Assembly (NCBI GenBank): GCA_002359185.1
Contig: DEML01000042.1
Location: 233,865 to 297,864 of the forward strand
Reading direction: 5' to 3'
Origin: Planctomycetaceae bacterium UBA2671
Lineage (GTDB): Bacteria; Planctomycetota; Planctomycetia; Planctomycetales; Planctomycetaceae
DNA: 64,000 bases
Below, in pieces: positions 15,717 through 25,959 of this stretch. Made by a program: the position numbers and the translations under genes. The notes under the pieces are model-generated. The model saw only the letters and a program-made list of their open reading frames with translations. It was not told where the DNA came from and did not search any database. How positions within the stretch are numbered: the stretch's first letter is position 1; each line of letters begins with the position of its first letter.

Positions 15717-17300
15717 TTATCGACCATCCCCCTCATAAATGATGGTCGCCCCCTGCGGAGCCTGCGGCCAGGGAGTTTCTCCTTCGGCCCATTCTTTCGG
15801 TTGAGTCGCACGAACTTTCTCGACGGCTTCCTTTACCCACTGGGGAGCATTCGCATTTTCCTGCTGTCCGTACACATAAGGCAAAGGAGGATCCATCAGT
15901 GTATTCACTTCTCCAAGCGGTGGACGCTCTTTGCCAGCTTTTGCCAGCTTTGCCTGCAACTGCTTAACAAGTTCAGGATGTTTCGCCGAGATATCCGTCG
16001 ATTCCGTCGGGTCCTCTTTGATGTTGTAAAGCATCTCGCCCATCAGTTTGAAATCGCCCTGGCGGATTGTTGGCAGGCGAACGCTACCACTCACTTCGAA
16101 AATGATTTCATTGCGTGGGCTTTTTGCCTGATCGAAAATCATGCGAATCATGTCGATTCCATCCAATGGGGATTGTACTGGATGCTGTCCGCCGGCAAGT
16201 GTCAGGAATGTTGGCAGCAGATCGACCACATGCATCATGCCATCGTTTTCAGTGCCGGGTTCAATTTTGCCGGGCCAGCGCATCACACAGGGAACCCGCA
16301 CACCCCCTTCAAAAGTGGTGTTCTTTGTGCCTCGCCAGGGCTTGTTCATTTCTTCGGTTAGGCCGCCATTGTCGTTGGCAAAGATGACAAGTGTGTTCTG
16401 TGCAAAACCATGCTGGTCCACAGCTGCGACAATTCGGCCTATTGCATCATCCAGACACTTCAACGCGGCTTGCCGGGCAGGGTATTGATCGGTGTAGCGG
16501 GGGACTTCCTCAATCGGCCCATGGACCGCATTGAACGGCACATAAATGAAGAACGGTCGATCCTGCTTTTGCTCGGCGATCAAGCGTGTTGCCTCGTTGG
16601 CGATAAGATCGGTTGTATAACCCTGTTCCTGAATCGGCTGCTGATTGCGATGCCAGTCGTAAACAGCAAAACGGGCCGGTGCGTTGTGCGGAATGGTGTA
16701 GTTGTTGTAATCGATGCCCCAGGCGTAATGTCCATATTGATGCAGAAATCCCTGTCCCATCGGCAAGTGCTCAGGCAACCATTCGCCGCAATGCCATTTG
16801 CCTGTGATCGCCGTGAAATATCCGACATCCCGCAGATACTCAGCGACCGTCCGCTCATTCGTATCGAGAGCATGGATGCGTCGAGTCTCTTCGCCTCGCT
16901 CGTTCTTGGCGAGTGTGAGGTTTAACTTTGCCAGATAGCTCGGCTTGCCAAAATCTTCCGATCGCCAGTCCGACCAGGTTCGGAAAGCATATTTTCCAGT
17001 CATAATCGCGGCTCGAGTCGGTGCACAAACCGAATGAGCATAGAACTGCGTCAGGCTGACCCCATCATTTCGCAGCCGATCGATATTCGGCGTCAATTCA
17101 GGATCGCCTCCGTTGAAACCGGGTTCTGCCCAGCCCATGTCGTCGGAGAGCATAAACACGATATTGGGACGACTGCCGACAATTTGCTTTGAACCTGCAG
17201 GTGGATCAGCTGCTTTTACCGTTGAAAAAACGGTCAAAAGAAGAACCGCAAAGCAAAGATAGAGATCAATGGATTTAGAAATAAAATGATCCTTAGACAT
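15717..17300 (-). CDS. Exported type I (formylglycine) sulfatase
   Basis: Using the ATG at 17300, which puts the signal peptide (LYLCFAVLLLTVFSTVKAAD) at the N-terminus, the 527-residue protein shows the sulfatase order. Metal-binding SDD is at 52-54 in RPNIVFMLSDDMGW. The formylglycine motif is CAPTR with Cys92 in SVCAPTRAAIMTGKY. GKWHCGEW contains the catalytic Lys and His, and FANDNGG has the Asp-Asn metal ligands. Cys92 must be oxidised by a formylglycine-generating enzyme, not encoded in this window. It hydrolyses sulfate esters, probably of algal or animal sulfated polysaccharides, outside the cytoplasm. Substrate class cannot be assigned. Confidence 0.93.
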   Translation of the reverse strand: MSKDHFISKSIDLYLCFAVLLLTVFSTVKAADPPAGSKQIVGSRPNIVFMLSDDMGWAEPGFNGGDPELTPNIDRLRNDGVSLTQFYAHSVCAPTRAAIMTGKYAFRTWSDWRSEDFGKPSYLAKLNLTLAKNERGEETRRIHALDTNERTVAEYLRDVGYFTAITGKWHCGEWLPEHLPMGQGFLHQYGHYAWGIDYNNYTIPHNAPARFAVYDWHRNQQPIQEQGYTTDLIANEATRLIAEQKQDRPFFIYVPFNAVHGPIEEVPRYTDQYPARQAALKCLDDAIGRIVAAVDQHGFAQNTLVIFANDNGGLTEEMNKPWRGTKNTTFEGGVRVPCVMRWPGKIEPGTENDGMMHVVDLLPTFLTLAGGQHPVQSPLDGIDMIRMIFDQAKSPRNEIIFEVSGSVRLPTIRQGDFKLMGEMLYNIKEDPTESTDISAKHPELVKQLQAKLAKAGKERPPLGEVNTLMDPPLPYVYGQQENANAPQWVKEAVEKVRATQPKEWAEGETPWPQAPQGATIIYEGDGR

Positions 17301-18014
17301 GAGAACGACTTTCTGCCAGTAACAGAGTGATTTGAGGTGCCTGCAGTTCAAAAATATTTAATCACACAAAAACTGTCCTGACAACCGATTCCATCAATCC
17401 ATGCTACTAACGATACAGAGTTTTGTTACTTGCCCGAATTTTCAGGCGGCTAATTCGCTGAGTTTTTGAGTACTGGACGCTCTGGAAGTCAGTAAAACTG
17501 ATAATGCTTTTGCGGCCTTGCTTCTGTTGCTCGCTCTAGCGGGTTGTCGTGCGATATGTGCTTATTGAGCAGGTTTTTTACCACGAAGGCACAAAGACAC
17601 GAAGAGTTCTGTAACAATACTCCCTCAAATCCATCAGCATGTTTTTTTATTGATTTTCAAGATTCCTGAATCTCTTTGTGTCTTCGTGCCTTCGTGGTTC
17701 AAAAAAATACTTTAGAAGCTCTTCTTGTTTTCCTTGGCGTCTTGGCGGTTAAATTCTTCAATTGGTGGTGATGTGGTGCGGTAATGCCGCGCCAAGTCAT
17801 TCTGAGTCCTCACTCTAAATAATAGCCAGGATTTGCCAGTCCAATCCTCTCGGCTCGATAAAATTCACGAATGTATCAATTTTCACGAATTTGAATTTCC
17901 GACAACATTCTGCTGCGAGAATGCCCTGAAATTGGTTATTCTCATGTTTCCCGAGGCAATCGGCCAAATTCCGGGAACTCTTCTTTACTCGCTCGCGTCT
18001 TTAATTCAAGTACC
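17301..18014. repeat. Gene-free interval with inverted phrase repeats
   Basis: ACCACGAAGGCACAAAGAC (from 17580) and its complement GTCTTCGTGCCTTCGTGGT (ending near 17699) form arms about 70 bases apart, with a related CCTTGGCGTCTTGGCGGTTA at 17733. Such low-diversity phrases recur in many environmental bacteria as short interspersed repeats. A 61-codon frame at 17833-18018 lacks any support. The rest is probably the upstream region of the sigma gene. Confidence 0.65.
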
Positions 18015-18617
18015 GTGAAAAAAACAGACCTTGAACTCATTGCTGAGTCGGTTGACGGACAGACTCATGCGTTTGATCTCCTCGTAACGCGATATCAGGA
18101 CAGGCTTTACAACGCTCTGTTTCAGATCCTTCGCAATCGGGAAGACGCGCGCGATGTGGTTCAGGATGCCTTCGTGCTCTCCTGGAGCAAATTAGACACA
18201 TTTCGAGGCGATGCGAACTTTTATTCCTGGCTGTTCCGGGTGGCGTATAATGTGGCGATGAGCCGCCAGCGGAAGAAGAGGGTTAAAACAGTGGGGCTCA
18301 GGCCAACTGAGCGAGAACGCATCGACCTTCCTGCCGATAAAATCAGTGCCGACCCAAGCCAGAACCTGCAGGTGCAGGAGCGTCAAAATCAAGTCCAGGC
18401 AGCTTTAGCGGACCTGCCGGAAGAATTTCGAACCGTCCTGATCCTGAAAGAAATTGAAGACTTCAAATATGAGCAAATCGCCGAAATCCTGAATGTCCCT
18501 CTCGGCACCATTCGCAGTCGCATTTATCGTGCCCGCATTTTGCTGCGAGAACGATTAACGCGATTACTGGCTGACGAGGAATTTCCTGGACAACTCAATA
18601 CGACAACCAAGGCTTAA
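18015..18617 (+). CDS. ECF-type RNA polymerase sigma factor
   Basis: The 200-residue protein starts at GTG (18015). Region 2 is FDLLVTRYQDRLYNALFQIL, NREDARDVVQDAFVLSWSKL and FYSWLFRVAYNVAMSRQRK. A Pro/Asp-rich linker follows. Region 4 is LPEEFRTVLILKEIEDFKYE and IAEILNVPLGTIRSRIYRAR. It is a typical group 4 sigma factor. The next gene, 131 bases downstream, encodes a membrane protein with an N-terminal anti-sigma-like domain, so the pair is almost certainly a signal-responsive unit. Confidence 0.94.
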   Translation: MKKTDLELIAESVDGQTHAFDLLVTRYQDRLYNALFQILRNREDARDVVQDAFVLSWSKLDTFRGDANFYSWLFRVAYNVAMSRQRKKRVKTVGLRPTERERIDLPADKISADPSQNLQVQERQNQVQAALADLPEEFRTVLILKEIEDFKYEQIAEILNVPLGTIRSRIYRARILLRERLTRLLADEEFPGQLNTTTKA

Positions 18618-18748
18618 TTCATACATTGACGGACCAAACCACTTAAATAATCAGGAGTTTTAATTTTTGACAATTCGATATGTTTTGGAAATGAGATGAG
18701 AGCGTACGTCCTCTCTTTCCGGCAGTCGAACTTCACACTGTTTGTATC

Positions 18749-20800
18749 ATGAACGAAGAACTGAACGAAGAATTGATCTCTGCTTATCTCGATGATGAAC
18801 TCGAGGGAGCAGAACGCGATACGGTGAAGAGCCGTCTCGATAAAAATATGGATGACGAGTGCCTGTTCAATGAGTTCCGTCAGTTGGGAGACCTGCTGCG
18901 GGAGTTACCCCGTGAACCTGCTCCCGCCGGCATGGCAGAAGTTGTTCGCAGACAGTTGGAACGTCAGACGCTATTCCTGACAACACAGACCGTCAAAGCC
19001 TTTTCCACGGTCGCTCGCTGGTCGAATCGCTGGCTGGCCGGGGGGTTGGCTTCCGTGCTGATGCTCTGCTTCGGATCCTACTATTTATTCCAGCAGCAGG
19101 AGTTCCATGAGCAAGTCGCGATGACTTCACCTACGCCTATTGAAAATACCTATGATGTTCGTTTGGCGGACACTTCCGGTGATTATTTAGACCGTTCCCA
19201 TTCGCGTGGCACCTCCTATTTCGATGTGTACGATGGCTCGGTTGCTCAAATCAAGAAAGGGATCGCCCAGGCTCCTCAGGATCATTTCGATCTCAAATTG
19301 AATTCCAGTCCATTCGCTGAAATGGAGTCGCACGATTTCGTTTCAAATGGTTTGGAATCTCTCAGAGAAAATGAAAATGCCCTTGAGTTGACCGAGATAC
19401 AGCCTCCGACTGTTCAACCGGAATCGATGGCTGGCGTTTCCTTTTCCACTGCTGATCTCCCTCCTCCTCCACCCATTCCTGCGGAGTTGGAAAGTTCGAT
19501 TCTGGCGCGATTGAATGAATCTCCCAAGTTGGGTCGCAAACTCCAGACAGGTGAACTTGTCCGTCTGCTCAAAGAAAACGATAGCGAAGTCGCCCTCGTG
19601 GAGTTGAGTGTCGTCGATGTTCGACTGACCTGCGGCCAGGTGCAGATGCTGCTGGTGCAGAATAACATTGCGGAGAGTCCATCGAAAGATTCGCTCAATG
19701 CGATGGCAGGCAAGCAGCCCCTTCAGCGAGCCAAAATTCAAGCCCCGGAAAAATCGGAAATTCGACAAAGCGATGGATTTAAGGGCGATAGCATCATTGT
19801 CGATAATCTGACTTCCGCTCCACAGTCAAAAGTTGCAGAGCCTGCAGCCGAGAAGAAAGCAGCTGCGAACAAGCAGGAGTTGATCGCCTTTTATGTCGAT
19901 GCCCCGACCGAAAGCGTTCTCAACTCTTTAAGTCAGTTGGAATCTCTCGATCAGGTTCAAAAAATTCACGTCGGAGAAGCCCCGCATCTTTCGCATGATT
20001 TTTACTCTGTCGTGCCGATGAATGCGGAAAGTACTCTGGGTGAATCACTGCCGCTGATGGTGAATGTTTTCAATCGCGCTTACTACGGCAACGGGATGGT
20101 TGGAGAATCTGAAGACGAAGCGTTATCTCATAAAGAAGCCGAATTGCAAAAGCCTTTTCGCTTCGATCAACTCGAAATGTCAGGAGAGGAACTCTTAGTC
20201 AGTAACAACGGACGACAACTCCGATTTCTCTATTCCCCTGTCGACAATCGTGAAGCGCTGGAAAGCATTGCACCGCAACAGAATGCAGAGGAGTTCACTG
20301 GTCCTGATAGGACTTTGACAAAGCCTGCACAGGATCAAAAACAGATTTCAAATCCGCCAGTTGCAACAATCCCATTTAATAGTCCCGAGGGGGAAACGAA
20401 AGAGGCACCCGTAACGACAAGCCAACCCTGGACGGAAACTCTCGTCACTTCACTTCAAGACAAAAATTCCGATGATACTGTCGATCCTCAGACACTGGCC
20501 TATCAGGTCACGGTTAACCTGATTCCGTTGGAGAATCCTGCAGAAGAATCGGCCCCGAAATTTTATAAACCTGGAGAGCCAACTTCGGGCGATGGGGCTA
20601 TGCCTGTGCCTAATTCAGAATTGACGGCTCTGGGATTGAATCAAGCCGAAAAACAGGTCTGGGATGAAAACGGAGTCGCACAGGAACGGAAATCGGGAGT
20701 TGCGGATTCACCTTTCGCGCCCAATCCCGAGCTAGCCGCAAAGCAACCTCCCCGCAGAACGCGCATGGTGATTGTGCTGACGCCGGTCAAAGTGGATTAA
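18749..20800 (+). CDS. Anti-sigma factor-like membrane protein with very large ectodomain
   Basis: The 683-residue protein begins with an anti-sigma-type helical domain: LISAYLDDELEGAERDTVKS, then ECLFNEFRQLGDLLRELPRE. There is no HxxxCxxC zinc motif. One membrane helix lies at about 95-114 (WLAGGLASVLMLCFGSYYLF). The 560 residues beyond it should be periplasmic. They contain Pro-rich patches (LPPPPPIPAEL), a domain around 370-440 (ELIAFYVDAPTESVLNSLSQ), and a C-terminal MVIVLTPVKVD strand. Planctomycete relatives with the same ectodomain segment LIAFYVDAP occur next to ECF sigmas. It presumably tethers the upstream sigma factor and senses an envelope signal. Confidence 0.85.
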   Translation: MNEELNEELISAYLDDELEGAERDTVKSRLDKNMDDECLFNEFRQLGDLLRELPREPAPAGMAEVVRRQLERQTLFLTTQTVKAFSTVARWSNRWLAGGLASVLMLCFGSYYLFQQQEFHEQVAMTSPTPIENTYDVRLADTSGDYLDRSHSRGTSYFDVYDGSVAQIKKGIAQAPQDHFDLKLNSSPFAEMESHDFVSNGLESLRENENALELTEIQPPTVQPESMAGVSFSTADLPPPPPIPAELESSILARLNESPKLGRKLQTGELVRLLKENDSEVALVELSVVDVRLTCGQVQMLLVQNNIAESPSKDSLNAMAGKQPLQRAKIQAPEKSEIRQSDGFKGDSIIVDNLTSAPQSKVAEPAAEKKAAANKQELIAFYVDAPTESVLNSLSQLESLDQVQKIHVGEAPHLSHDFYSVVPMNAESTLGESLPLMVNVFNRAYYGNGMVGESEDEALSHKEAELQKPFRFDQLEMSGEELLVSNNGRQLRFLYSPVDNREALESIAPQQNAEEFTGPDRTLTKPAQDQKQISNPPVATIPFNSPEGETKEAPVTTSQPWTETLVTSLQDKNSDDTVDPQTLAYQVTVNLIPLENPAEESAPKFYKPGEPTSGDGAMPVPNSELTALGLNQAEKQVWDENGVAQERKSGVADSPFAPNPELAAKQPPRRTRMVIVLTPVKVD

Positions 20801-20865
20801 AGCGACGGACCTCGAATTAAGAAATCTCCACGCCCATCATTTCATTCTGGGCGAGCCACCCAACC

Positions 20866-21318
<453 letters not shown>

Positions 21319-21406
21319 GAATTACTCCCCATTGTTTCTATCAACTTGAGGGTTTGTATGGCGGACTCAATGTATCTGAACAAATATAATAACAAATGAA
21401 ATACAA

Positions 21407-21452
21407 AGAACGCGAAGGAGACAAGGAGTTTTCCTTGCAAACTTCGCGTTCT
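21407..21452 (-). terminator. Hairpin terminator of the downstream-facing lipoprotein gene
   Basis: AGAACGCGAAG (21407-21417) pairs with CTTCGCGTTCT (21442-21452), with an inner AAGGA/TCCTT pairing. On the minus strand the hairpin is followed by a T-rich run, placing it just after the lipoprotein gene that ends at 21484. Confidence 0.75.
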
Positions 21453-21483
21453 GATTATTTGATCCAATCGCATTCCACACGCA

Positions 21484-22665
21484 TTAATTGTCGGGCACGA
21501 AGATTTCGTGGGAAGCTGGCTGAATGTTCGAATCTGTTTGCTGGTGTGAGTGTTCCAATTGTGATTTTTCCGCGGTCAGTCGGGAAAGTTGTCCCTGCGT
21601 TTGTTCTGGAAACATCCGAACGGAAGTGACAACCCGCTTCTGCTGTTCGAACTGCATGCCGTTGGCCTGGACGGTCATATTGAGCAGATGATCGATGCGG
21701 GATTCGAGTGGCAATCCTGTTTTGCGATCAATCGTACACGTTCCGGCTGAATGCCCATTTCGAACCTGGAGCGAGACAGAATCGCTCCCCTGATTGGACG
21801 AAACCGAAGCGGGAACGATCTCACCCAAAACTTCAACTTTGGCATAATCCTCATTCAACTCGCGAAGCGTATACGTGTTGTTGATCGACATCGGCACCGG
21901 ATCGCTGAACTGGCGGGATTTAGTCCAGTTGCCTCCCAGCCTCACAATCATCGAACCATCTGACGATTCCGGATCGTAAGGCAGCAGGCCAATCGTGTCG
22001 TCGACAAAATTGGCGATTCCCTGTTGACCGGAATATTGAGCCAGCATCTGCGAGACCGCCTCGGCTTTCTGCTGCGGCACATTTAACAGGCAACGTTTCA
22101 TGAATTCATTGAAATTGATGACTTCGGTGATTTTATTGTCTGGCCCAACCCAGAATGAAAATCCATTGTTGACCATTCCATGATAAACTAATGCTCCATC
22201 AGGAATCGGATAGGGAGGCTGTTGAGAATCGTAACTCACCTGCTGACCGTTCAGATTCGTCTGATACTTCACCCGGTTGTATCGCACCGTGAACAGTTTG
22301 TATTTGTCGCGAATTTCATCGACGGTTACAGCCATGTCGAGTTCAATCCGCTCCTGAGTATCAAAAGCTCCCTGCGCAGTTTTCTGAGTGAGCGTTTTCT
22401 CCACGACTTTCTGCAATGGAAAACGGGCTCCCGGTTGCAGATTAACTCCCAGCGAAGCCGTTGCTGGAGTTTTCGCGGCTGGAGCATCCTCGGCTACTTT
22501 TTCTTCGTTTTCGAGTTCAAACCAGGAGTCATCGAGCACTTCGCTCGAATCTGGCGTATCGGAGCCGCAACCACATACGAACGCACACAGGACCAGAGAC
22601 ATCATCAATGCCTGAAAGCAGTTTCGAATTCGGGTCAAATACAGATAAGGTATCTTCAAAAGCAT
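21484..22665 (-). CDS. Putative lipoprotein, DUF6263-like
   Basis: The ATG at 22665 is preceded by GGGAGGG, so it is preferred over an in-frame start 33 bases upstream. The 393-residue product has a signal ending ALMMSLVLCAFVCGCGSD, with VCGC as a possible lipobox. After an acidic linker come beta-rich repeats: RFPLQKVVEKTLTQKT, ELDMAVTVDEIRDKYKLFTV, YHGMVNNGFSFWVGPDNKIT and TCTIDRKTGLPLESRIDHLL. This arrangement resembles DUF6263 surface lipoproteins. The function is unknown. Confidence 0.75.
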   Translation of the reverse strand: MLLKIPYLYLTRIRNCFQALMMSLVLCAFVCGCGSDTPDSSEVLDDSWFELENEEKVAEDAPAAKTPATASLGVNLQPGARFPLQKVVEKTLTQKTAQGAFDTQERIELDMAVTVDEIRDKYKLFTVRYNRVKYQTNLNGQQVSYDSQQPPYPIPDGALVYHGMVNNGFSFWVGPDNKITEVINFNEFMKRCLLNVPQQKAEAVSQMLAQYSGQQGIANFVDDTIGLLPYDPESSDGSMIVRLGGNWTKSRQFSDPVPMSINNTYTLRELNEDYAKVEVLGEIVPASVSSNQGSDSVSLQVRNGHSAGTCTIDRKTGLPLESRIDHLLNMTVQANGMQFEQQKRVVTSVRMFPEQTQGQLSRLTAEKSQLEHSHQQTDSNIQPASHEIFVPDN

Positions 22666-22803
22666 TGCGCCCTCCCTGGCCAATGGAATCCTGTTCAAAG
22701 CTCATCCTGCAGAATCTCTCAGGATAGCTGCGGACTATAACGCAGAGCATCCATTCGGGAAAAGACCGATTTCCCGCTGGTTTTGGCCTATAAAGTCATC
22801 AAT

Positions 22804-22871
22804 ACAAGCACGAAGCGCAAGTGAGTGTGTCTAATCGCGAAGAAACACACTCGCTTGCTCTTCGTGCTTGT
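22804..22871. repeat. Paired-arm REP-like hairpin
   Basis: The left arm AAGCACGAAGCGCAAGTGAG and right arm CACTCGCTTGCTCTTCGTGC enclose an unrelated loop of about 18 bases. The arms are mutual complements with few mismatches. Other copies or single arms lie at 9634, 35219, 38303, 43409/43672, 50804 and 51182. Confidence 0.85.
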
Positions 22872-22973
22872 GATTAATTCAGCGAGATTTGATTTCATCC
22901 GGGTGACAATCACTGCCAGACATCATATCATCGAGCACTGATGTCAATCTCGCCCATGAATGAAAGACTCACA

Positions 22974-24419
22974 ATGAATCTCCACACAATAATCGCCAGC
23001 CTGCTCACACTGACCCTGATTTGCAGCGACCTCATCTCAATCCAGGCCGCTGAGCAACCCAATTTCGTCATCATCTTTACGGACGATCAAGGCTACGGCG
23101 ACGTCGGCTGCTTTGGAGCTGAAGGTTACGAGACACCAAATCTCGATCAAATGGCAGACGAGGGGCGGAAGTTTACGAATTTCTATGTCTCTCAAGCTGT
23201 CTGCAGTGCGTCCCGAACTTCAATACTGACAGGATGTTACAACATTCGACTCGGAATCACGGGAGCATTAAGCCATCGCTCAACCATTGGCATCAATTCC
23301 GAGGAAATGACGCTTGCCGAACTCGTCAAGCAGAAAGATTATGCCACCGCAGCCTATGGCAAATGGCATCTGGGCTATCAGCAAAAGTTTCTCCCTCTTC
23401 AGCATGGCTTCGACGATTACTTCGGGCTGCCCTACTCCAACGATATGTGGCCCTATCACCCGGCTTACATCAATTTGCCAGAGGACCAAAAGGCCAAACG
23501 CGGCTTTCCCGATTTGCCGCTCATCTCCAAGAATCAAATCGTCAATCCCGCAGTCACCCCGGAAGATCAAACGCACCTGACAACATGGTACACCGAACAT
23601 GCCGTCAAATTTATTGAAGACAATCAAGACAAACCGTTTCTGCTCTACCTGGCTCACTCGATGCCGCATGTGCCGTTATATGTCTCGGATAAATACAAGG
23701 GCGACTCCGAACAGGGCACCTTTGGAGATGTTATCGAAGAAATCGACTGGTCGGTCGGTCAGGTATTGTCCACATTGAAGAAGCACGGCCTGGACGAAAA
23801 CACCCTCGTCATTTTCACTTCTGATAACGGCCCCTGGCTTTCTTACGGAAATCACGCTGGATCAGCCGGTCCATTTCGGGAAGGCAAAGGGACAACCTGG
23901 GAAGGGGGCGTACGAGAACCGTGCATCATGCGCTGGCCCGGCAAAATTCCTGCAGGAACAGTTTGCGATGAGTTATCAGCCACGATCGACATTTTCCCCA
24001 CAATTGCCGCTCTGGCCGATGTCCCTCTGCCCGATCACAAAATCGATGGACACGATATCCGTCCGCTCATGTTTGGAGAAAAAGGAGCGAAAACTCCCCA
24101 CGAGGTCTACTATTACTATTGGGGAACTCATCTCGAAGCGATCCGCAGCGGCGACTGGAAACTGCATTTCCCCCACTCTTATCGCAGCCTGACGGGAGAG
24201 CCGGGCAAAGATGGTCTGCCGGGTGGCTACACTCAGCAGAAAACGGGGCTCGCTCTCTATAATCTGAAAACAGACAAGGGCGAAACGACGGATGTGAAAG
24301 ATGAACATCCTGAGATTGTCGCCAAATTACAAAAATTAGCGGAGATCGCCCGGGCAGACCTCGGGGATTCTGCAACCAAAACACAGGGCACAGGAAAACG
24401 CGAACCGGGACGGATTTAA
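22974..24419 (+). CDS. Exported type I (formylglycine) sulfatase, CSASR variant
   Basis: The ATG at 22974 directly precedes the signal peptide (TIIASLLTLTLICSDLISIQ, cleavage near AAEQ); two earlier ATGs are in frame. The 481-residue protein has FTDDQGYGDVGCFG at the metal site. The formylglycine motif is CSASR with Cys77 in QAVCSASRTSILTGCY. GKWHLGY and TSDNGPW follow. The Ala in place of Pro in the CxPxR motif is an accepted variant, also seen in planctomycete arylsulfatase A-like enzymes. A C-terminal YYYYWGTHLEAIRSGDWKLH matches the galactosamine/arylsulfatase A group. It cleaves sulfate esters outside the cytoplasm. Confidence 0.93.
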   Translation: MNLHTIIASLLTLTLICSDLISIQAAEQPNFVIIFTDDQGYGDVGCFGAEGYETPNLDQMADEGRKFTNFYVSQAVCSASRTSILTGCYNIRLGITGALSHRSTIGINSEEMTLAELVKQKDYATAAYGKWHLGYQQKFLPLQHGFDDYFGLPYSNDMWPYHPAYINLPEDQKAKRGFPDLPLISKNQIVNPAVTPEDQTHLTTWYTEHAVKFIEDNQDKPFLLYLAHSMPHVPLYVSDKYKGDSEQGTFGDVIEEIDWSVGQVLSTLKKHGLDENTLVIFTSDNGPWLSYGNHAGSAGPFREGKGTTWEGGVREPCIMRWPGKIPAGTVCDELSATIDIFPTIAALADVPLPDHKIDGHDIRPLMFGEKGAKTPHEVYYYYWGTHLEAIRSGDWKLHFPHSYRSLTGEPGKDGLPGGYTQQKTGLALYNLKTDKGETTDVKDEHPEIVAKLQKLAEIARADLGDSATKTQGTGKREPGRI

Positions 24420-24440
24420 CTGGAATCATTCCATGAACAG

Positions 24441-24543
24441 GTAGGACAGGCTTCCAGCCTGTCTAATATAGACGTCATTCTGCCCGAAAATCGTCAAACG
24501 AGAGAACCGCGCCCAAAAAAGACAGGCAGGATGCCTGTACTAC
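24441..24543. repeat. Inverted repeat between sulfatase and aldolase genes
   Basis: GTAGGACAGGCTTCCAGCCT (24441-24460) and its counterpart GACAGGCAGGATGCCTGTAC (24521-24540) are each self-complementary and also complement one another. A related palindrome lies at 3483. The interval 24420-24700 otherwise shows no gene and should contain the aldolase promoter. Confidence 0.7.
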
Positions 24544-24700
24544 GGGTTTATCAATCAACTCCTGTGGATGCGTTCGATTGAGAATCGCTCCAATGCTCTC
24601 ATTCTGAACCCTCACACTTGAATTCCCGAGCAATAATCATCAATCTGTGAGCGATTGAATTGGTAAATAACGGACAAATCGAACACACAGGAATTGTAAA

Positions 24701-25732
24701 ATGCCTATCGCAACACCCGAACAATACGGAAAAATGATCGATGCCGCCCAAAAAGGCGACTACGCTTACCCGGCTATCAACATTTCTTCTCTGGTCACTT
24801 TGAATGCTGCTCTCAAGGGTTTCGCAGACAAAAAGTCCGACGGCATCATTCAGGTTTCCATCGGTGGCGGAAAATTTGCCTCCGGCATGAACGTCGGCTG
24901 TGCGGTTGAAGGAGCCGTCGTGCTGGCAGAAGCCGCTCATCGACTGGCTGCCAAATACGATGTCATGATCGCTCTCCACACCGACCACTGTCAGCCAGAC
25001 AAAGTCGAAAGCTTCCTCAAACCGCTGATCGCCGAAACCGCCAAGTTCCGCGCCGCTGGCAAAGGCAACCTGTTCCAGTCTCACATGCTCGATGCCTCCG
25101 AGTTGCCACTCGATGAAAACATGAAACTCTCGCAAGAGTTGCTCAAGCTCTGTGCAGAGAACGAAATCATCCTGGAAGTCGAAGCCGGCGTTGTCGGTGG
25201 AGAAGAAGACGGCATCGACAATTCCGATCAGCCAGCCGAAAAACTCTACACCACCCCCGAAGACATGGTCGCTGTCTACGAAGCCCTCAACGGTCTCGGA
25301 CGCTACATGTTCGCCGCCACCTTCGGCAATGTTCACGGCTCCTACAAACCAGGTCACGTCAAACTGCGACCGGAAATTCTGAAGACTGGTCAGGATGCCG
25401 TCATCGCCAAATATGGCAAAGACGCAGCCTTCGACCTCGTCTTCCACGGCGGCTCCGGCACACCGAACGAGCAGATTCGCGAAACCCTCGCCTACGGCGT
25501 CATCAAAATGAATATCGACACCGATACTCAATACGCCTTCACTCGACCGATCGCCGCTCACATGTTCAAGAACTACGACGGCGTCCTCAAAGTCGACGGC
25601 GAAATCGGCAACAAAAAAGCCTACGACCCACGAGCCTACCTCAAAGCAGCAGAACAAGGAGTCGCAGACCGCCTCGGCGAAGCCTGCGACGACCTCCTCA
25701 GCTCAGGCAAAACCGTCTTCGGCAAAGTCTAA
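24701..25732 (+). CDS. fba: Class II fructose-bisphosphate aldolase
   Basis: This enzyme splits fructose-1,6-bisphosphate into glyceraldehyde-3-phosphate and dihydroxyacetone phosphate, or the reverse, in the cytosol. It is zinc-dependent. The 343-residue protein matches the longer class IIa type. Visible are PAINISSLVTLNAALKGFAD, ALHTDHCQPDKV with catalytic Asp95 and zinc ligand His96, LEVEAGVVGGEEDGID, FGNVHGSYKPG and LVFHGGSGTPNEQI, the other zinc and phosphate sites. Codons are strongly C-ending (GCC, CTC, AAC), unlike most neighbours, as expected for a highly expressed glycolytic gene. A terminator lies 97 bases after the stop. Confidence 0.96.
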   Translation: MPIATPEQYGKMIDAAQKGDYAYPAINISSLVTLNAALKGFADKKSDGIIQVSIGGGKFASGMNVGCAVEGAVVLAEAAHRLAAKYDVMIALHTDHCQPDKVESFLKPLIAETAKFRAAGKGNLFQSHMLDASELPLDENMKLSQELLKLCAENEIILEVEAGVVGGEEDGIDNSDQPAEKLYTTPEDMVAVYEALNGLGRYMFAATFGNVHGSYKPGHVKLRPEILKTGQDAVIAKYGKDAAFDLVFHGGSGTPNEQIRETLAYGVIKMNIDTDTQYAFTRPIAAHMFKNYDGVLKVDGEIGNKKAYDPRAYLKAAEQGVADRLGEACDDLLSSGKTVFGKV

Positions 25733-25828
25733 CGAGCGTTCCGCTCGACCGGGGGCAGTCGCATGAGCGCACACTGACTGAGTTCGCTGAGTTTGCTCCT
25801 GCAGGTCGTGGAAGAGACTAAGTAATAA

Positions 25829-25863
25829 TAAAAAAGCCGGGTGAGAAATCATCCGGCTTTTTT
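25829..25863 (+). terminator. Strong hairpin terminator after fba
   Basis: AAAAAAGCCGG (25829-25839) pairs with CCGGCTTTTTT (25852-25862), extended by GTGA/TCAT around a GAAA loop. The T run lies within the 3' arm. Confidence 0.92.
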
Positions 25864-25959
25864 GTTGCTGAAATTTATTTGGTATGATCACTGTTTTGAT
25901 GATAGACTGTTAGTGAGATTTTCTAGAGGAAACCACTTGAAATCGAATGATGATCGAAC

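Noticed and set aside
20831..20853. CGCCCA...TGGGCG hairpin after the anti-sigma-like gene as a terminator
   Set aside because: The stem is short and no T run follows; it may be chance or part of a phrase repeat.
24599..25657. 352-codon open frame antisense to the aldolase gene
   Set aside because: It mirrors the strong codon bias of fba; the protein is low in diversity and matches no family.
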